Assembly: GCA_002733495.1 (NCBI GenBank)
Contig: NVVV01000016.1
Span: forward strand, 1-54,945
Direction: 5' to 3'
Length of the DNA: 54,945 nucleotides
Origin: Robiginitomaculum sp.
Lineage (GTDB): Bacteria > Pseudomonadota > Alphaproteobacteria > Caulobacterales > Maricaulaceae
Below are positions 18,659 to 29,120 of this stretch, one piece after another. The stretch's first letter is position 1. Each line of letters begins with the position of its first letter. Position numbers and translations under genes: made by a program. Below the pieces are notes generated by a model. The model was not told the DNA's origin, searched no databases, and saw nothing but the letters and a program-made list of their open reading frames with translations.

Positions 18659-19086
18659 TTAAGCTCACCATGGGTCTGACTGGCGCACAAATCATGATTG
18701 GCCAGGGTTTCAATCACCCGGCAATTGGCTGTCTTTGTGCCATCGCAATGGTCAACCATTCGGGCAAGCTCTCTTTTCAGGCTATTTAAGGCCGCAATTT
18801 TGGCTTTGACGGTTTGCAAATGCGCCCGTGCAATCGAATCAGCAGATGAACAGTCACTTTGCGGATTGTCCGCAAGCGCTAGCAAATTACTGATTTGCTC
18901 CAGCGAAAACCCCAGCGCCCGAGCATGGCGAATAAAGCTAAGCCGCTTGACCGCATCCTCGTCATAGCGGCGTTGCCCCCCATAAGTACGCACAGGTTCG
19001 TCCATCAGACCTATTTGTTCGTAATAACGAATGGTCTGCACTTTCGCCCCGGTGCGCCGGGCCAGTACGCCAATGGGAATATCCAT
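18655..19086 (-). CDS. MerR-family metal-responsive regulator (ZntR/CadR type)
   Basis: This is a 143-residue MerR regulator. The winged helix starts MDIPIGVLARRTGAKVQTIRYYE, with the RRYDEDAVKRL wing, followed by a dimerisation helix. Cys79, Cys114 and Cys122 fall where ZntR/CadR-type sensors bind Zn, Cd or Pb; the copper-type CueR pattern (Cys112/Cys120) is absent. I chose the ATG at 19086, preceded by AGAGGAAG, rather than the longer frame. A perfect palindrome lies just upstream, suggesting autoregulation. No metal exporter gene is adjacent. prmA is coupled behind it. Confidence 0.9.
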   Translation of the reverse strand: MDIPIGVLARRTGAKVQTIRYYEQIGLMDEPVRTYGGQRRYDEDAVKRLSFIRHARALGFSLEQISNLLALADNPQSDCSSADSIARAHLQTVKAKIAALNSLKRELARMVDHCDGTKTANCRVIETLANHDLCASQTHGELK

Positions 19087-19103
19087 GTTTCTTCCTCTTG
19101 AAC

Positions 19104-19118
19104 CTACAATTATTGTAG
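19104..19118 (-). promoter_or_regulatory. Probable MerR operator
   Basis: The perfect palindrome CTACAATTATTGTAG (7-1-7) lies 18 bp upstream of the MerR start. MerR proteins bind dyads in promoter spacers, so this is the natural operator, probably for autoregulation. Confidence 0.6.
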
Positions 19119-19257
19119 AGATTGGCATACGCATGGCAAGGCCTAAATGTGCCGCAGATGCGCAGTTTCTTAAGACCGCGCCGACGCGTGTGCACAAACC
19201 ACCAAAGCCAGAATGTTCAAATTATGCTAATTTTGGTTGCATTTTACATGATCCACT

Positions 19258-19281
19258 TGTACCCTTACTACTAATGGTACA
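19258..19281 (+). promoter_or_regulatory. Probable operator of the GntR (YtrA-type) regulator
   Basis: TGTACC at 19258 and GGTACA at 19276 form a perfect 6-bp inverted repeat 12 bp apart. It sits 17 bp before the GntR start, in promoter position. YtrA-type regulators usually repress their own operon. Confidence 0.5.
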
Positions 19282-19298
19282 TATAAAGTGATTGAATT

Positions 19299-19688
19299 AT
19301 GCAAATTACTATTGATATCGATGACCATATTCCTCTGTTTGCGCAATTGGTTGCACAGATCAAACAGGCGGTTTTGGGGGGCTCTTTATCGCCTGCCGAT
19401 GCAATGCCTTCGATCCGCCAATTGGCCAATGATCTGGACCTGAACAATAAAACGGTGGCCAAGGCTTACCGTCTGCTCGAGCGAGACGGGGTTATAGAGG
19501 CCAAGGGCTATCGTGGTTCATTTGTTCACCCCAACGCCAAGGTGAACAGCGCCATTGATCTGAATGAATGGGCGCTGGCCAAGCTTGGCACCATCACAAA
19601 CGAATTACGGGATGGTGGCGTTACCGATTCTGAAATCCGAAACGCCTTTGTAAAAGCCATGAATAATCAAAACACCAGGGACAAATGA
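19299..19688 (+). CDS. GntR-family regulator, YtrA subfamily
   Basis: This 129-residue regulator has an N-terminal winged helix: IPLFAQLVAQIKQAVLGGSLSPADAMPSIRQLANDL, LNNKTVAKAYRLLERDGVIEAKGYRGSFV. A short C-terminal helical pair (about 85-125) replaces the large effector domain, as in the YtrA group. YtrA regulators typically control adjacent transporter or membrane genes. Here the next gene, one base after the stop, encodes a membrane protein, so the pair is probably one operon controlled by the upstream inverted repeat. Confidence 0.9.
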   Translation: MQITIDIDDHIPLFAQLVAQIKQAVLGGSLSPADAMPSIRQLANDLDLNNKTVAKAYRLLERDGVIEAKGYRGSFVHPNAKVNSAIDLNEWALAKLGTITNELRDGGVTDSEIRNAFVKAMNNQNTRDK

Positions 19689-19689
19689 T

Positions 19690-20565
19690 ATGATGATCGA
19701 ACTTTTATTTTACGCGGTATTTTTAAGTCAAATATTTCTGCTCTCCATCTACTATCCAAAGAAAATTATCGAGCGGAATCTATATGTTCTGAATACCTAT
19801 CCCGCAGCCAAATACCCAAAACTTTACCTCAATTCCTATTTTGCAGACCCGGAAAAGGCGATTAAAAGGGGTTTGCGCCGTTTTGCCGTCATGAACGGCA
19901 TTATCGCAATTTTTGGCTTGGGAATTTTAGCATCAATGGCGGTGAGTGGGTATTTGCCAAGCACGATCAAGGAAAACGAAAACCTCATCTTCGTCATGTT
20001 TTTCTTCGCGTTACAGATGGTCCCACATCTATTGTCCGAACTGTCCACATGGCGCTGGTACAAACTCATGCGCGAAGCCCGGGCAGAGACCATCCGTACT
20101 GCTGATCTCAAGCCCCGCCTTCTGTTCGACTTTATCTCTCCCGTCTATGTCGCATTGGCGGTGAGCCTCTATGTAGGCTGGCTGGTTTTTTATATCTATA
20201 TACACAGGGAAGCCACGCCCTGGGCCTGGAACCAATATGTCTCGATTTTTACCATTACCGCAGTCAATTTATTGTTTGTGTTCACGGTTTTTAGGTTTCT
20301 TCGCGGTCAAAAAATAGACCCCTATCAGGCATCGCAAGATCGGCAAAAACATATTGGCGCTGTGATAAAGTCCCATGTCTATGGCAGCATTGGCATGAGC
20401 CTTTTCCTGATACTCATGGAATTGGTCAATGTGTACCATTTGGATAAGTTCGAGCCAGTTTTCCTGGGTGGTTTTCTACAGGTGATGGCGGTGGTTGGTC
20501 TGGGAACCATGTTGCGCAGCATAAACGTCAAAGACATTGATTTTAGCGTTTACAAGGAAGCATAA
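19690..20565 (+). CDS. Multi-pass membrane protein of unknown function
   Basis: I do not recognise this 291-residue protein. It has about six or seven hydrophobic segments (near residues 3-20, 67-88, 98-115, 153-175, 187-205, 236-254 and 264-280). A charged cytoplasmic stretch near 120-145 contains LMREARAETIRTADLKPR. No ABC ATPase gene accompanies it, unlike the classical ytr operon. Tight spacing to the YtrA-type regulator suggests they are co-transcribed and that this protein is what the regulator controls. Confidence 0.8.
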   Translation: MMIELLFYAVFLSQIFLLSIYYPKKIIERNLYVLNTYPAAKYPKLYLNSYFADPEKAIKRGLRRFAVMNGIIAIFGLGILASMAVSGYLPSTIKENENLIFVMFFFALQMVPHLLSELSTWRWYKLMREARAETIRTADLKPRLLFDFISPVYVALAVSLYVGWLVFYIYIHREATPWAWNQYVSIFTITAVNLLFVFTVFRFLRGQKIDPYQASQDRQKHIGAVIKSHVYGSIGMSLFLILMELVNVYHLDKFEPVFLGGFLQVMAVVGLGTMLRSINVKDIDFSVYKEA

Positions 20566-20594
20566 CCTCACCCTTCGACAGGCCAAGGGTGAGG
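20566..20594. repeat. Short palindromic repeat (CTTCGACAGG family)
   Basis: CCTCACCCTT (20566-20575) and AAGGGTGAGG (20585-20594) form a perfect 10-bp hairpin around CGACAGGCC. The core TTCGACAGGC is shared with three copies at 24872-24987. There is no T-run, so it is more likely a dispersed element than a terminator. Confidence 0.6.
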
Positions 20595-20622
20595 CGGAAA
20601 GGTAACGTGTCTTTGCCCCCTA

Positions 20623-22778
<2,156 letters not shown>

Positions 22779-22782
<4 letters not shown>

Positions 22783-24350
22783 GTTTTCTCTCCCGCGCGC
22801 GCATTCTCAAAGGGGGCGCAAAAATTGGTCGGTGCAAAGGCCGGGTTAGGATCACTTTGCCCCATGGGCAGCAATTTCGCGCCAGCCCGGGCGGCATCAA
22901 GATAGCCTTGCAAGTCAAAGTCTTCGGGAAAGCTCTGCGCATTGGGCGCTGTGGGTACGGGGACAGGTGGTGGAGGCGTCGGCAGGCACTCGTTCTCTTC
23001 AACAAAATCAGTCACGCCCACAATGGTGATCTTACCGCTTTTAATGGCGGCAAGGCGGGCCCCGCGCTGCGCGGTAACGGTTTTGGCCAGCCAGCCAGAT
23101 TGCGCCGCCTTGATCAAGCCGCCCTGACGTTCGATCTCCTGAAACGCGGCCCAGGCCGCTTCGGCCAGATCGTCGGTCAGTTTTTCTATGGCATAGGCCC
23201 CACCCGCCGGGTCGATCACGCACCCGGCCTGCACTTCTTCGTGCAAAATAATTTGTATATTGCGGGCAATGCGCCGCGCTTTGGCATCATGGGTGCCAAG
23301 GGCCAGATTATAGGGTTCAACACTGATAAATTGCGCGCCGCCGCAGGCCGCAGCAAAGGCAGCGGTGCTGGTGCGCAGCACGTTGGTATAAGGGGCAAGG
23401 CGGCTCATCATGCGTTTGGATGTGCCCACATGAATGTTCATGGCGCTGGCAGGCTCGCCAACATTACAGGCGCTCATCAAGCGTGCCCAGACACGCCGCG
23501 CCGCGCGCAATTTGGCTATGCCCAATGGCACGTCCGCATCCAAAGAGAGGGAAAACATAATGGCACGGGCGGCCTCATCGGGGCTAAGACCGAATTGCCG
23601 AAACACCTTAAAATAACTGATGCCCCCGGCGGCGGCAAAAGCCAGCTCCAGCGCGTCGGACCCGCCGGCCTCGTGGATCAAAGATGAGGTGATAATGGCC
23701 GTGGCTACATTGGGGGCATGATCGGCGGTCCAGAGCGCAAAGGCGGCGGTGCGGTTCAGCTTTTCCGGTAAAAGATCAAAGTCCATGCCGTGGCGAATGG
23801 TTTGGCCCACAGGGGAAAAACCAAGGCCGCCTTGGGCTTGTTCTACCCCCATATCCTGCCACAATGTTACCAGCATGGCCGCATAGGCGGCGTTTAAGGG
23901 CCGTGCCTGCAACAGAACCGGCACGATGGACAGATCCACCCCGGCCAGCACCGTTTGTAAATCTTTGCGCGTATGCACGGCAATGCCTTTCTTGCCTGCC
24001 GGGTCCAGATACAGCAAGAGCGCGCTGACCCCACCTGCCAAATCCTCTAAAATGGCCACATTGGCCGTCGTCGGATCAGTCATGGAAAAACTCTGGGTAA
24101 TATGCCAGGGGCGATGTGGATCAAGGCTGGCCTTTATCCCACGCACAAAAGGAAACGCGCCCGGGGTGCCTGTATTTAGCGGATCATCAGAGGATGTACG
24201 CAAAGGCCCGCGAGTAATGCCGCTGGCGGTGCGGCGCACCAAAGTATCCTCAAAGTCTGCCCCGCGCAGGGCTTTGTCGGCCAGCGCGCGCCAGTCAGAC
24301 AAAGATGATTTTGGAAATCCAGCGCTTAGGTTTTGTGCTTGCTCGGTCAT
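22779..24350 (-). CDS. mutA: Methylmalonyl-CoA mutase, small subunit (short form)
   Basis: This non-catalytic partner subunit of the mutase has the substrate-domain fold ([61 protein letters not shown]). It has 523 residues from the ATG at 24350; the longer frame uses a TTG three codons upstream. It ends soon after a proline-rich linker and lacks the degenerate cobalamin domain found at the C-terminus of longer MutA proteins. Overlap with mutB suggests 1:1 synthesis. Confidence 0.92.
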
Positions 24351-24396
24351 ACGCACCAAGGGAAACTAGCGGTGCGGCGGCGTCAAGATCGGGGAC

Positions 24397-24416
24397 TGTA
24401 GGAATGTTATCCTACA
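24397..24416 (+). promoter_or_regulatory. Inverted repeat upstream of the lysis cassette
   Basis: TGTAGGA and TCCTACA form a perfect 7-bp inverted repeat around ATGTTA, 49 bp before the endolysin start and 47 bp from the divergent mutA start. It could be an operator for either gene. No T-run follows, so a terminator is unlikely. Confidence 0.45.
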
Positions 24417-24464
24417 CTTAAGGTTGTGGCATAAAATACCCGCATACAGAAGGGTTTTGCCAGA

Positions 24465-24998
24465 ATGACAGCAAATCAATCCAATCCGCAAAACAGCTTC
24501 AAATTGTCTGCGCGCTCGTCGGAGCGCCTTGCCGGCGTGCACAAGGATCTCGCCCGTGTTGTGCGTCGCGCTTTACAGCTCAGCGCTATTGATTTTACCG
24601 TGCTGGAGGGGCGGCGCAGCATTGAGCGTCAAACCCAGCTTTACGAGAGTGGCGCGACACGTACGCTAAACTCGCGTCATTTGAGCGGCCATGCGGTGGA
24701 CCTTGGCGCATGGGTTGGCGGCGGCGTGCGTTGGGACTGGCCGTTATACGAAACAATCAATCAGGCTATGCAATTGGCGGCCACGGAACAGTGCGTACCG
24801 GTCGAGTGGGGCGGAGATTGGAAAAACTTTAAAGACGGTCCGCATTTTCAATTGCCGTGGGATACCTATCCCATCCTTCGACAGGCTCAGGATGAGGAAA
24901 TTCAGAATGAGGGGGCTAACCAAACGCCTCATGGTGAGCCTGTCGAACCATGCCCAAGTTCCATCCTTCGACAGGCTCAGGATGAGGGGACAGAATAA
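24465..24998 (+). CDS. M15-family peptidoglycan peptidase (endolysin)
   Basis: This is a 177-residue L-Ala-D-Glu/D-Ala-type peptidase of the phage M15 class. The zinc site is visible: SRHLSGHAVDLGAW (His and Asp) and DGPHFQLPW (second His), with VLEGRRSIERQ at the fold's start. The family domain ends near residue 140. The remaining roughly 37 residues are encoded by three copies of a dispersed palindromic repeat (for example ILRQAQDE) and are not part of the fold. There is no signal peptide; export depends on the holin. The stop overlaps the holin start by one base. Confidence 0.9.
   Translation: MTANQSNPQNSFKLSARSSERLAGVHKDLARVVRRALQLSAIDFTVLEGRRSIERQTQLYESGATRTLNSRHLSGHAVDLGAWVGGGVRWDWPLYETINQAMQLAATEQCVPVEWGGDWKNFKDGPHFQLPWDTYPILRQAQDEEIQNEGANQTPHGEPVEPCPSSILRQAQDEGTE
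24872..24987. repeat. Three copies of the CCTTCGACAGGCTCAGGA repeat inside the endolysin gene
   Basis: Two identical copies (24872-24897 and 24962-24987) share CCTTCGACAGGCTCAGGATG. A third, inverted and diverged copy lies between them (24930-24952, GGTGAGCCTGTCGAACC). All keep the reading frame open and supply the protein's C-terminal tail. The core matches the hairpin at 20566-20594. Confidence 0.8.
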
Positions 24999-25393
24999 TG
25001 GGACTTCTCAACACCATAATCGGTCCCATTGCCGGGATTATCGACAAGGCGGTGCCCGATGCAGATTTGCGCCGCACATTAAAACAGGAAATCAGGGCTA
25101 AGCTGATCGATCAGGAAAGCGTGCTGACACAGGCCGCACGAGACGTGTTGGTTGCCGAAGCAGGAGGGGAAAGCTGGATGCAACGCAATTGGCGACCACT
25201 GACCATGCTGACCTTTACCGCCATCATTGCCAATAATTATCTGATCGCGCCCTATGTACAGGCCTTTGGCGGCGTGGCCGTGGTGCTCGACATCCCAGAG
25301 GGCATGTGGAGGCTTTTGACCATGGGTCTTGGCGGCTATGTCATTGGCCGCACGCTGGAAAAAACCGGAAGCCGGTTCAGAGTGGGCGGCTAG
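24998..25393 (+). CDS. GTA-type holin (3TM holin family)
   Basis: This 131-residue protein matches the holin family of alphaproteobacterial gene transfer agents. An amphipathic N-terminus (IIGPIAGIIDKAVPDADLRRTLKQEI) precedes the conserved ESWMQRNWRPLTMLTFTAIIANNYLIAPY and a final segment ending MGLGGYVIGRTLEKT. It should make membrane pores that release the upstream endolysin. In Rhodobacter the GTA lysis genes also lie away from the structural cluster. No capsid or terminase genes are present here. Confidence 0.92.
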   Translation: MGLLNTIIGPIAGIIDKAVPDADLRRTLKQEIRAKLIDQESVLTQAARDVLVAEAGGESWMQRNWRPLTMLTFTAIIANNYLIAPYVQAFGGVAVVLDIPEGMWRLLTMGLGGYVIGRTLEKTGSRFRVGG

Positions 25394-25417
25394 AGCTGCC
25401 CTCCCCTGTTTATGGGC

Positions 25418-25723
25418 TTACATCAGTTTTGTCGCCCCACCAGCTTCATAGGCTGAAACGCTAGCCCCGGCACGTTTGGCTTCCATAATGGTGCCCATAA
25501 ATTTTGCCATATGCGGCGTTTGCATATGTGCATCCAGCGCATTTTGGTCGATCCACACCTCGAACAGGCGAATGCGGCATGGATTGCCAATATCAATGGA
25601 AAAACAATAATCCACGCAGCCGCTTTCCTTTAGAGTCTCGGCCACCATTTCATTGCCTGCCTCCAGAATAGCGGCGATTTCCGCCTCGGATTCCATATCG
25701 ATATAGCCGCCAACAATAATCAT
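25418..25723 (-). CDS. Antibiotic-biosynthesis-monooxygenase (ABM) domain protein
   Basis: This 101-residue protein has an ABM ferredoxin-like fold: MIIVGGYIDMESEAEIAAILEAGNEMVAETLKESGCVDYCFSIDIG, then LFEVWIDQNALDAHMQTPHMAKFM. Relatives act as quinol or small-molecule monooxygenases or as detoxification enzymes. The ATG at 25723 follows an AGGAAG site; the upstream extension is not family sequence. It stands alone, convergent with the holin gene. Confidence 0.88.
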   Translation of the reverse strand: MIIVGGYIDMESEAEIAAILEAGNEMVAETLKESGCVDYCFSIDIGNPCRIRLFEVWIDQNALDAHMQTPHMAKFMGTIMEAKRAGASVSAYEAGGATKLM

Positions 25724-25830
25724 TTTACGCTTCCTTTTTCTGTTTGCTCCATTCATTTCAGGTCTTGGGTTGCGATGCAATCCCAATTTTATCAATCAGA
25801 AAGAAAACGGGGCGGCACTGGGTCTATAGG

Positions 25831-25900
25831 CCGTCACCCCGATGAAAATCGGGGCCCCGTTGTGATGCCGTCTGGATACTGGCGTGCGCCGGTATGACGA
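25831..25900. repeat. Intergenic palindromic element
   Basis: Two hairpins in a row: CCCCGAT/ATCGGGG (25837-25854) and CTGGCG/CGCCGG (25879-25892) followed by TATGACGA. This is the layout of REP/BIME-type repeats. A related element lies at 28298-28365 on the other side of uvrD. Confidence 0.55.
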
Positions 25901-25909
25901 TAACAATAG

Positions 25910-28210
25910 TTAGGCCTTTTCAACAAATCCGGCCATGACTTTTTTAGCACCGGCCTTGTCAAAACTGACGCTCAATTTATCGCCATCAATTTGCGTCACC
26001 CGGCCATAGCCAAATTTCTGGTGGAAAATGCGCATGCCTTTTTTCACCCCGTTTGCGCTTTGCTTGTCCGCGCCCAGACGCTGGGCCGTGCCTTCGATGG
26101 TTTTGGTGCGCACACTGTCTTTATTGGCCTGAAAGCGCGCCCAGCCGGGGCTGCTATAGGTGGAACGGCTATCTTCAAAGCCCACTTCGGCGTGGCCGCC
26201 CTCATCGCGATTATAATAGCCGGTATCGGCCTGCGCATCCACATGTTCGGGGGGCAGTTCATCGACAAAACGCGAGGGCAGAACACTCTGCCAGCGGCCA
26301 TAAATCTGCCGGTTGGCAGCAAAATAGATAATCGCCTTTTCCCGCGCCCGGGTCAGGCCCACATAGGCCAGGCGGCGCTCTTCCTCCAGCGCCTCAACCC
26401 CGCCCTCGTCAAGGGACCGTTGCGAAGGAAAAACGCTTTCTTCCCAGCCTGGCAAAATGACCAGCGGAAATTCCAGCCCCTTGGCCGCGTGCAAAGTCAT
26501 CAGGCTGATCTGGTCATCATTTTCAGTGCGGGTGTCCAGTTCAGAAACCAGCGCCACATGTTGCAGATAGCCATCCAGCGTATCAAACGCCCCCATGGCC
26601 TGAACCAGTTCTTTCAGATTATCCAGTCGCCCCTGGGCCAGCGGGCTTTTGTCGGCCATCCACATGGCGCTATAGCCGCTTTCATCCAGAATAATCTCGG
26701 TCAGTTCCCCATGGGGCAGGCTGTTCGCCATGTCGCGCCAGCGATCAATATCGCCCAGCAACAGCCGCAGGCCAGTGCGGGCCTTGCCGCTGATCTCGTC
26801 GGTGGCGATCACATGGCGGCAGGCCTCCTGCAAAGGCACCTCCATGGAGCGGGCAAGCTGTTGCAGTTTTTGCACCGACGTGGCCCCAATGCCGCGCTTG
26901 GGCACATTGATGATACGCTCGAACGCCAGATCATCAGCACCGGATTTAATGCTACGCAAATAGGCATGAGCATCGCGGATTTCAGCGCGTTCAAAAAACC
27001 GGGGGCCACCCACAACCCGGTAAGGCAGGCCCAGGGCAATAAAGCGATCTTCAAAAGCGCGCATTTGCCAGGAGGCACGCACCAGCACGGCGCAATCAGA
27101 GTAAGCCCTATCTTTGGACTGCCAGTTTTCGATCTCTTCACAGGCAGCGCGGGCCTCGGCCTCGCCATCCCAGACCCCACGCACGGCCACTTTTTCACCG
27201 CCCGCCTCTGCGGTCCAGAGCGTCTTGCCCAGCCGCCCCTTATTGGCGGCAATCAGGCCAGAGGCCGCCCCCAATATGTGTTCGGTCGAGCGGTAATTGC
27301 GCTCAAGACGCACCACTTTGGCACCCGGAAAATCCTTTTCAAAGCGCAAGATGTTATCCACTTCGGCCCCGCGCCAGCCATAGATGGACTGATCATCATC
27401 ACCGACCACACAAAGATTGGACGTGCCGCGCGCCAGCAGGCGCAGCCATAAATATTGCGCCACATTGGTGTCCTGATACTCGTCCACCAGCAAAAACCGA
27501 AACCGCCGGTGATACTCGAACAGGACATCATCATGGGTGAGAAAAATATTCAGCGTGTGCAGCAATAGATCGCCAAAATCACAGGCATTCAGCACTTTCA
27601 AGCGGTCCTGATATACCCCGTAGAGCTTGGCCCCTTTACCGTTAGCAAAGCTCCAGCCATCTTGTTCGCTCACTTTGTCCGGGCCAAGGCCACGGTTTTT
27701 CCAATTATCAATCAGAGCGGCCAAATGACGGGCGGTCCAGCGCTTTTCGTCTATATTTTCGGCGGCAATGACCTGTTTCAGCAAGCGCAATTGATCGTCG
27801 GTATCCAGAATGGAAAACGAGGATTTCAGACCCACCAGTTCCGCATGGCGGCGCAATATCTGCGCCGAGATCGAGTGAAACGTGCCCAGCCATTGCAGAC
27901 GCTCGACCGCATCACCAATCAGCGATCCAACGCGGCTGCGCATTTCGCGCGCCGCCTTATTGGTAAAGGTGACACAGAGAATTTCCCACGGGCTGGCCTT
28001 GGCCATATTGAGAATATGCGCGAGGCGCGTGGTCAGCACCCGGGTTTTGCCCGTGCCCGCCCCGGCCAGCACCAGAACCGGGCCTTCCAAAGCCTCAACC
28101 GCTTCGCGCTGTTCGGGGTTCAGCCCCTCCAGATACGGCGCAGGCCCCGCCGGTGCGCGGGCGCGGGCCAGATCCGATGTTTTTTGTGTTTCAGCCACGA
28201 ATATGCTCAA
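25910..28210 (-). CDS. uvrD: UvrD/PcrA-type DNA helicase
   Basis: This superfamily 1A 3'-5' helicase acts in excision and mismatch repair. The 766 residues carry all motifs: Q-motif LNPEQREAVE, Walker A LAGAGTGKTR, motif Ia TFTNKAAREM, motif II VDEYQDTN, motif III GDDDQSIYGWRGA, motif IV LERNYRS, motif V LMTLHAAKGLEFPLV and motif VI YVGLTRARE. The C-terminal GMRIFHQKFGYGRVTQIDGDKLSVSFDKAG is the Tudor-like tail that binds RNA polymerase in relatives. It stands as a single gene between two palindromic elements. Confidence 0.97.
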   Translation of the reverse strand: MSIFVAETQKTSDLARARAPAGPAPYLEGLNPEQREAVEALEGPVLVLAGAGTGKTRVLTTRLAHILNMAKASPWEILCVTFTNKAAREMRSRVGSLIGDAVERLQWLGTFHSISAQILRRHAELVGLKSSFSILDTDDQLRLLKQVIAAENIDEKRWTARHLAALIDNWKNRGLGPDKVSEQDGWSFANGKGAKLYGVYQDRLKVLNACDFGDLLLHTLNIFLTHDDVLFEYHRRFRFLLVDEYQDTNVAQYLWLRLLARGTSNLCVVGDDDQSIYGWRGAEVDNILRFEKDFPGAKVVRLERNYRSTEHILGAASGLIAANKGRLGKTLWTAEAGGEKVAVRGVWDGEAEARAACEEIENWQSKDRAYSDCAVLVRASWQMRAFEDRFIALGLPYRVVGGPRFFERAEIRDAHAYLRSIKSGADDLAFERIINVPKRGIGATSVQKLQQLARSMEVPLQEACRHVIATDEISGKARTGLRLLLGDIDRWRDMANSLPHGELTEIILDESGYSAMWMADKSPLAQGRLDNLKELVQAMGAFDTLDGYLQHVALVSELDTRTENDDQISLMTLHAAKGLEFPLVILPGWEESVFPSQRSLDEGGVEALEEERRLAYVGLTRAREKAIIYFAANRQIYGRWQSVLPSRFVDELPPEHVDAQADTGYYNRDEGGHAEVGFEDSRSTYSSPGWARFQANKDSVRTKTIEGTAQRLGADKQSANGVKKGMRIFHQKFGYGRVTQIDGDKLSVSFDKAGAKKVMAGFVEKA

Positions 28211-28297
28211 TCAGAATCGAAAACGAAGCGCGAACATAGCACGGGAAAATGGAAACGCACGGGCTTTGTTTCAGTGATCAGGATTTAACATTTCCCA

Positions 28298-28365
28298 GGG
28301 TCCCCGGGCGAAGACCCGGGGCCCAGTAGGCTGGATCCCGGATAGCCAAATGGCTTCCGGGAACC
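28298..28365. repeat. Intergenic palindromic element
   Basis: CCCCGGG (28302-28308) pairs with CCCGGGG (28315-28321) around CGAAGA, flanked by GGG and CCC. A second hairpin, built from CTGGATCCCGGA and TTCCGGGAACC, follows. There is no T-run. It resembles the element at 25831-25900 and is probably a dispersed repeat. Confidence 0.55.
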
Positions 28366-28376
28366 CTGAAAATATT

Positions 28377-29120
28377 TCACTTTTCGGCACCTACCGCAAA
28401 CAATTGCGCAGCGTTTTCACGCAGCCAGCGGCGCGGCACCTTGGCCGTGCCGACCTGTTTTTCCACCAGTACCCAAAATTTCGGTCCGTGATTATGCTCG
28501 ATCAAATGCGCCACTTCATGGGCGCAGACATAATCCAGCACCTCAAAGGGTGCACAGATCAGCCGCCAGGAAAAATTGAGCCGCCCTGTCGCAGAACACG
28601 AGCCCCAGCGGCTATTGGTATCACGCACGGTCATGGCGCTAAATTGCGTATCCAGTACGTGGGCATGAAAGCCCGCCTGCCGGGAAAGGCTCTCACGCGC
28701 CAGCGCAATCAAGGCCCGGCGCGTGCGCCCGGCAAAGCTGGCCCCTTTGGGACAGGGTATAAACAACGCCCCCTCTTCCTCGCGCGCTGGTCCCCGCCCG
28801 GCTTCGCGGACTAGGTCCACCATTTCGCCGCGCAAGAGAATGCGCCCCCCCACCACAAACGGCAAAGCGGGCGGCAAGGCCTGCCAGTGCGCATTCAGCC
28901 AGTCAGACTTATCCTTGATCAGCTTGTCGGCGCGTTTTTTATCTCGCGCCCGGGGCAGGACCACCACCGCCTCGCGCTTGGCCGTATCTACGCGCAGGCT
29001 GACCCGGCGCGACCGGGGCCGGATCACATAGCGAACCGGAATATCAGGAATGGGCAAGGATAAAGCGCGCAATACGCGGCGCAATATTTTCGCGAAAACG
29101 CCGACCGCTGAACACCCCAT
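28377..29120 (-). CDS. YgjP-like zinc metallopeptidase (DUF45)
   Basis: This cytoplasmic zinc-dependent peptidase-like protein belongs to the YgjP/WLM group. The signature CAHEVAHLIEHNHGPKFW (HExxH plus a downstream His) sits near the C-terminus, preceded by DTNSRWGSCSATGRLNFSWRL, both diagnostic. The N-terminal part has the VRPRSRRVSLRVD-like pattern. The ATG at 29120 gives 247 residues but overlaps phaZ by 77 bp; a TTG at 29057 would give 226 and less overlap, so the start is uncertain. The biological substrate is unknown. Confidence 0.88.
   Translation of the reverse strand: MGCSAVGVFAKILRRVLRALSLPIPDIPVRYVIRPRSRRVSLRVDTAKREAVVVLPRARDKKRADKLIKDKSDWLNAHWQALPPALPFVVGGRILLRGEMVDLVREAGRGPAREEEGALFIPCPKGASFAGRTRRALIALARESLSRQAGFHAHVLDTQFSAMTVRDTNSRWGSCSATGRLNFSWRLICAPFEVLDYVCAHEVAHLIEHNHGPKFWVLVEKQVGTAKVPRRWLRENAAQLFAVGAEK

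Noticed and set aside
20566-20594. Rho-independent terminator after the membrane protein gene
   Set aside because: The hairpin is perfect but no T-run follows on either strand, and its core matches a dispersed repeat.
25991-27451. Long open frame (486 codons) on the plus strand opposite uvrD
   Set aside because: It is the antisense shadow of uvrD in GC-biased codons. The protein has no family sequence, while the minus strand has every helicase motif.
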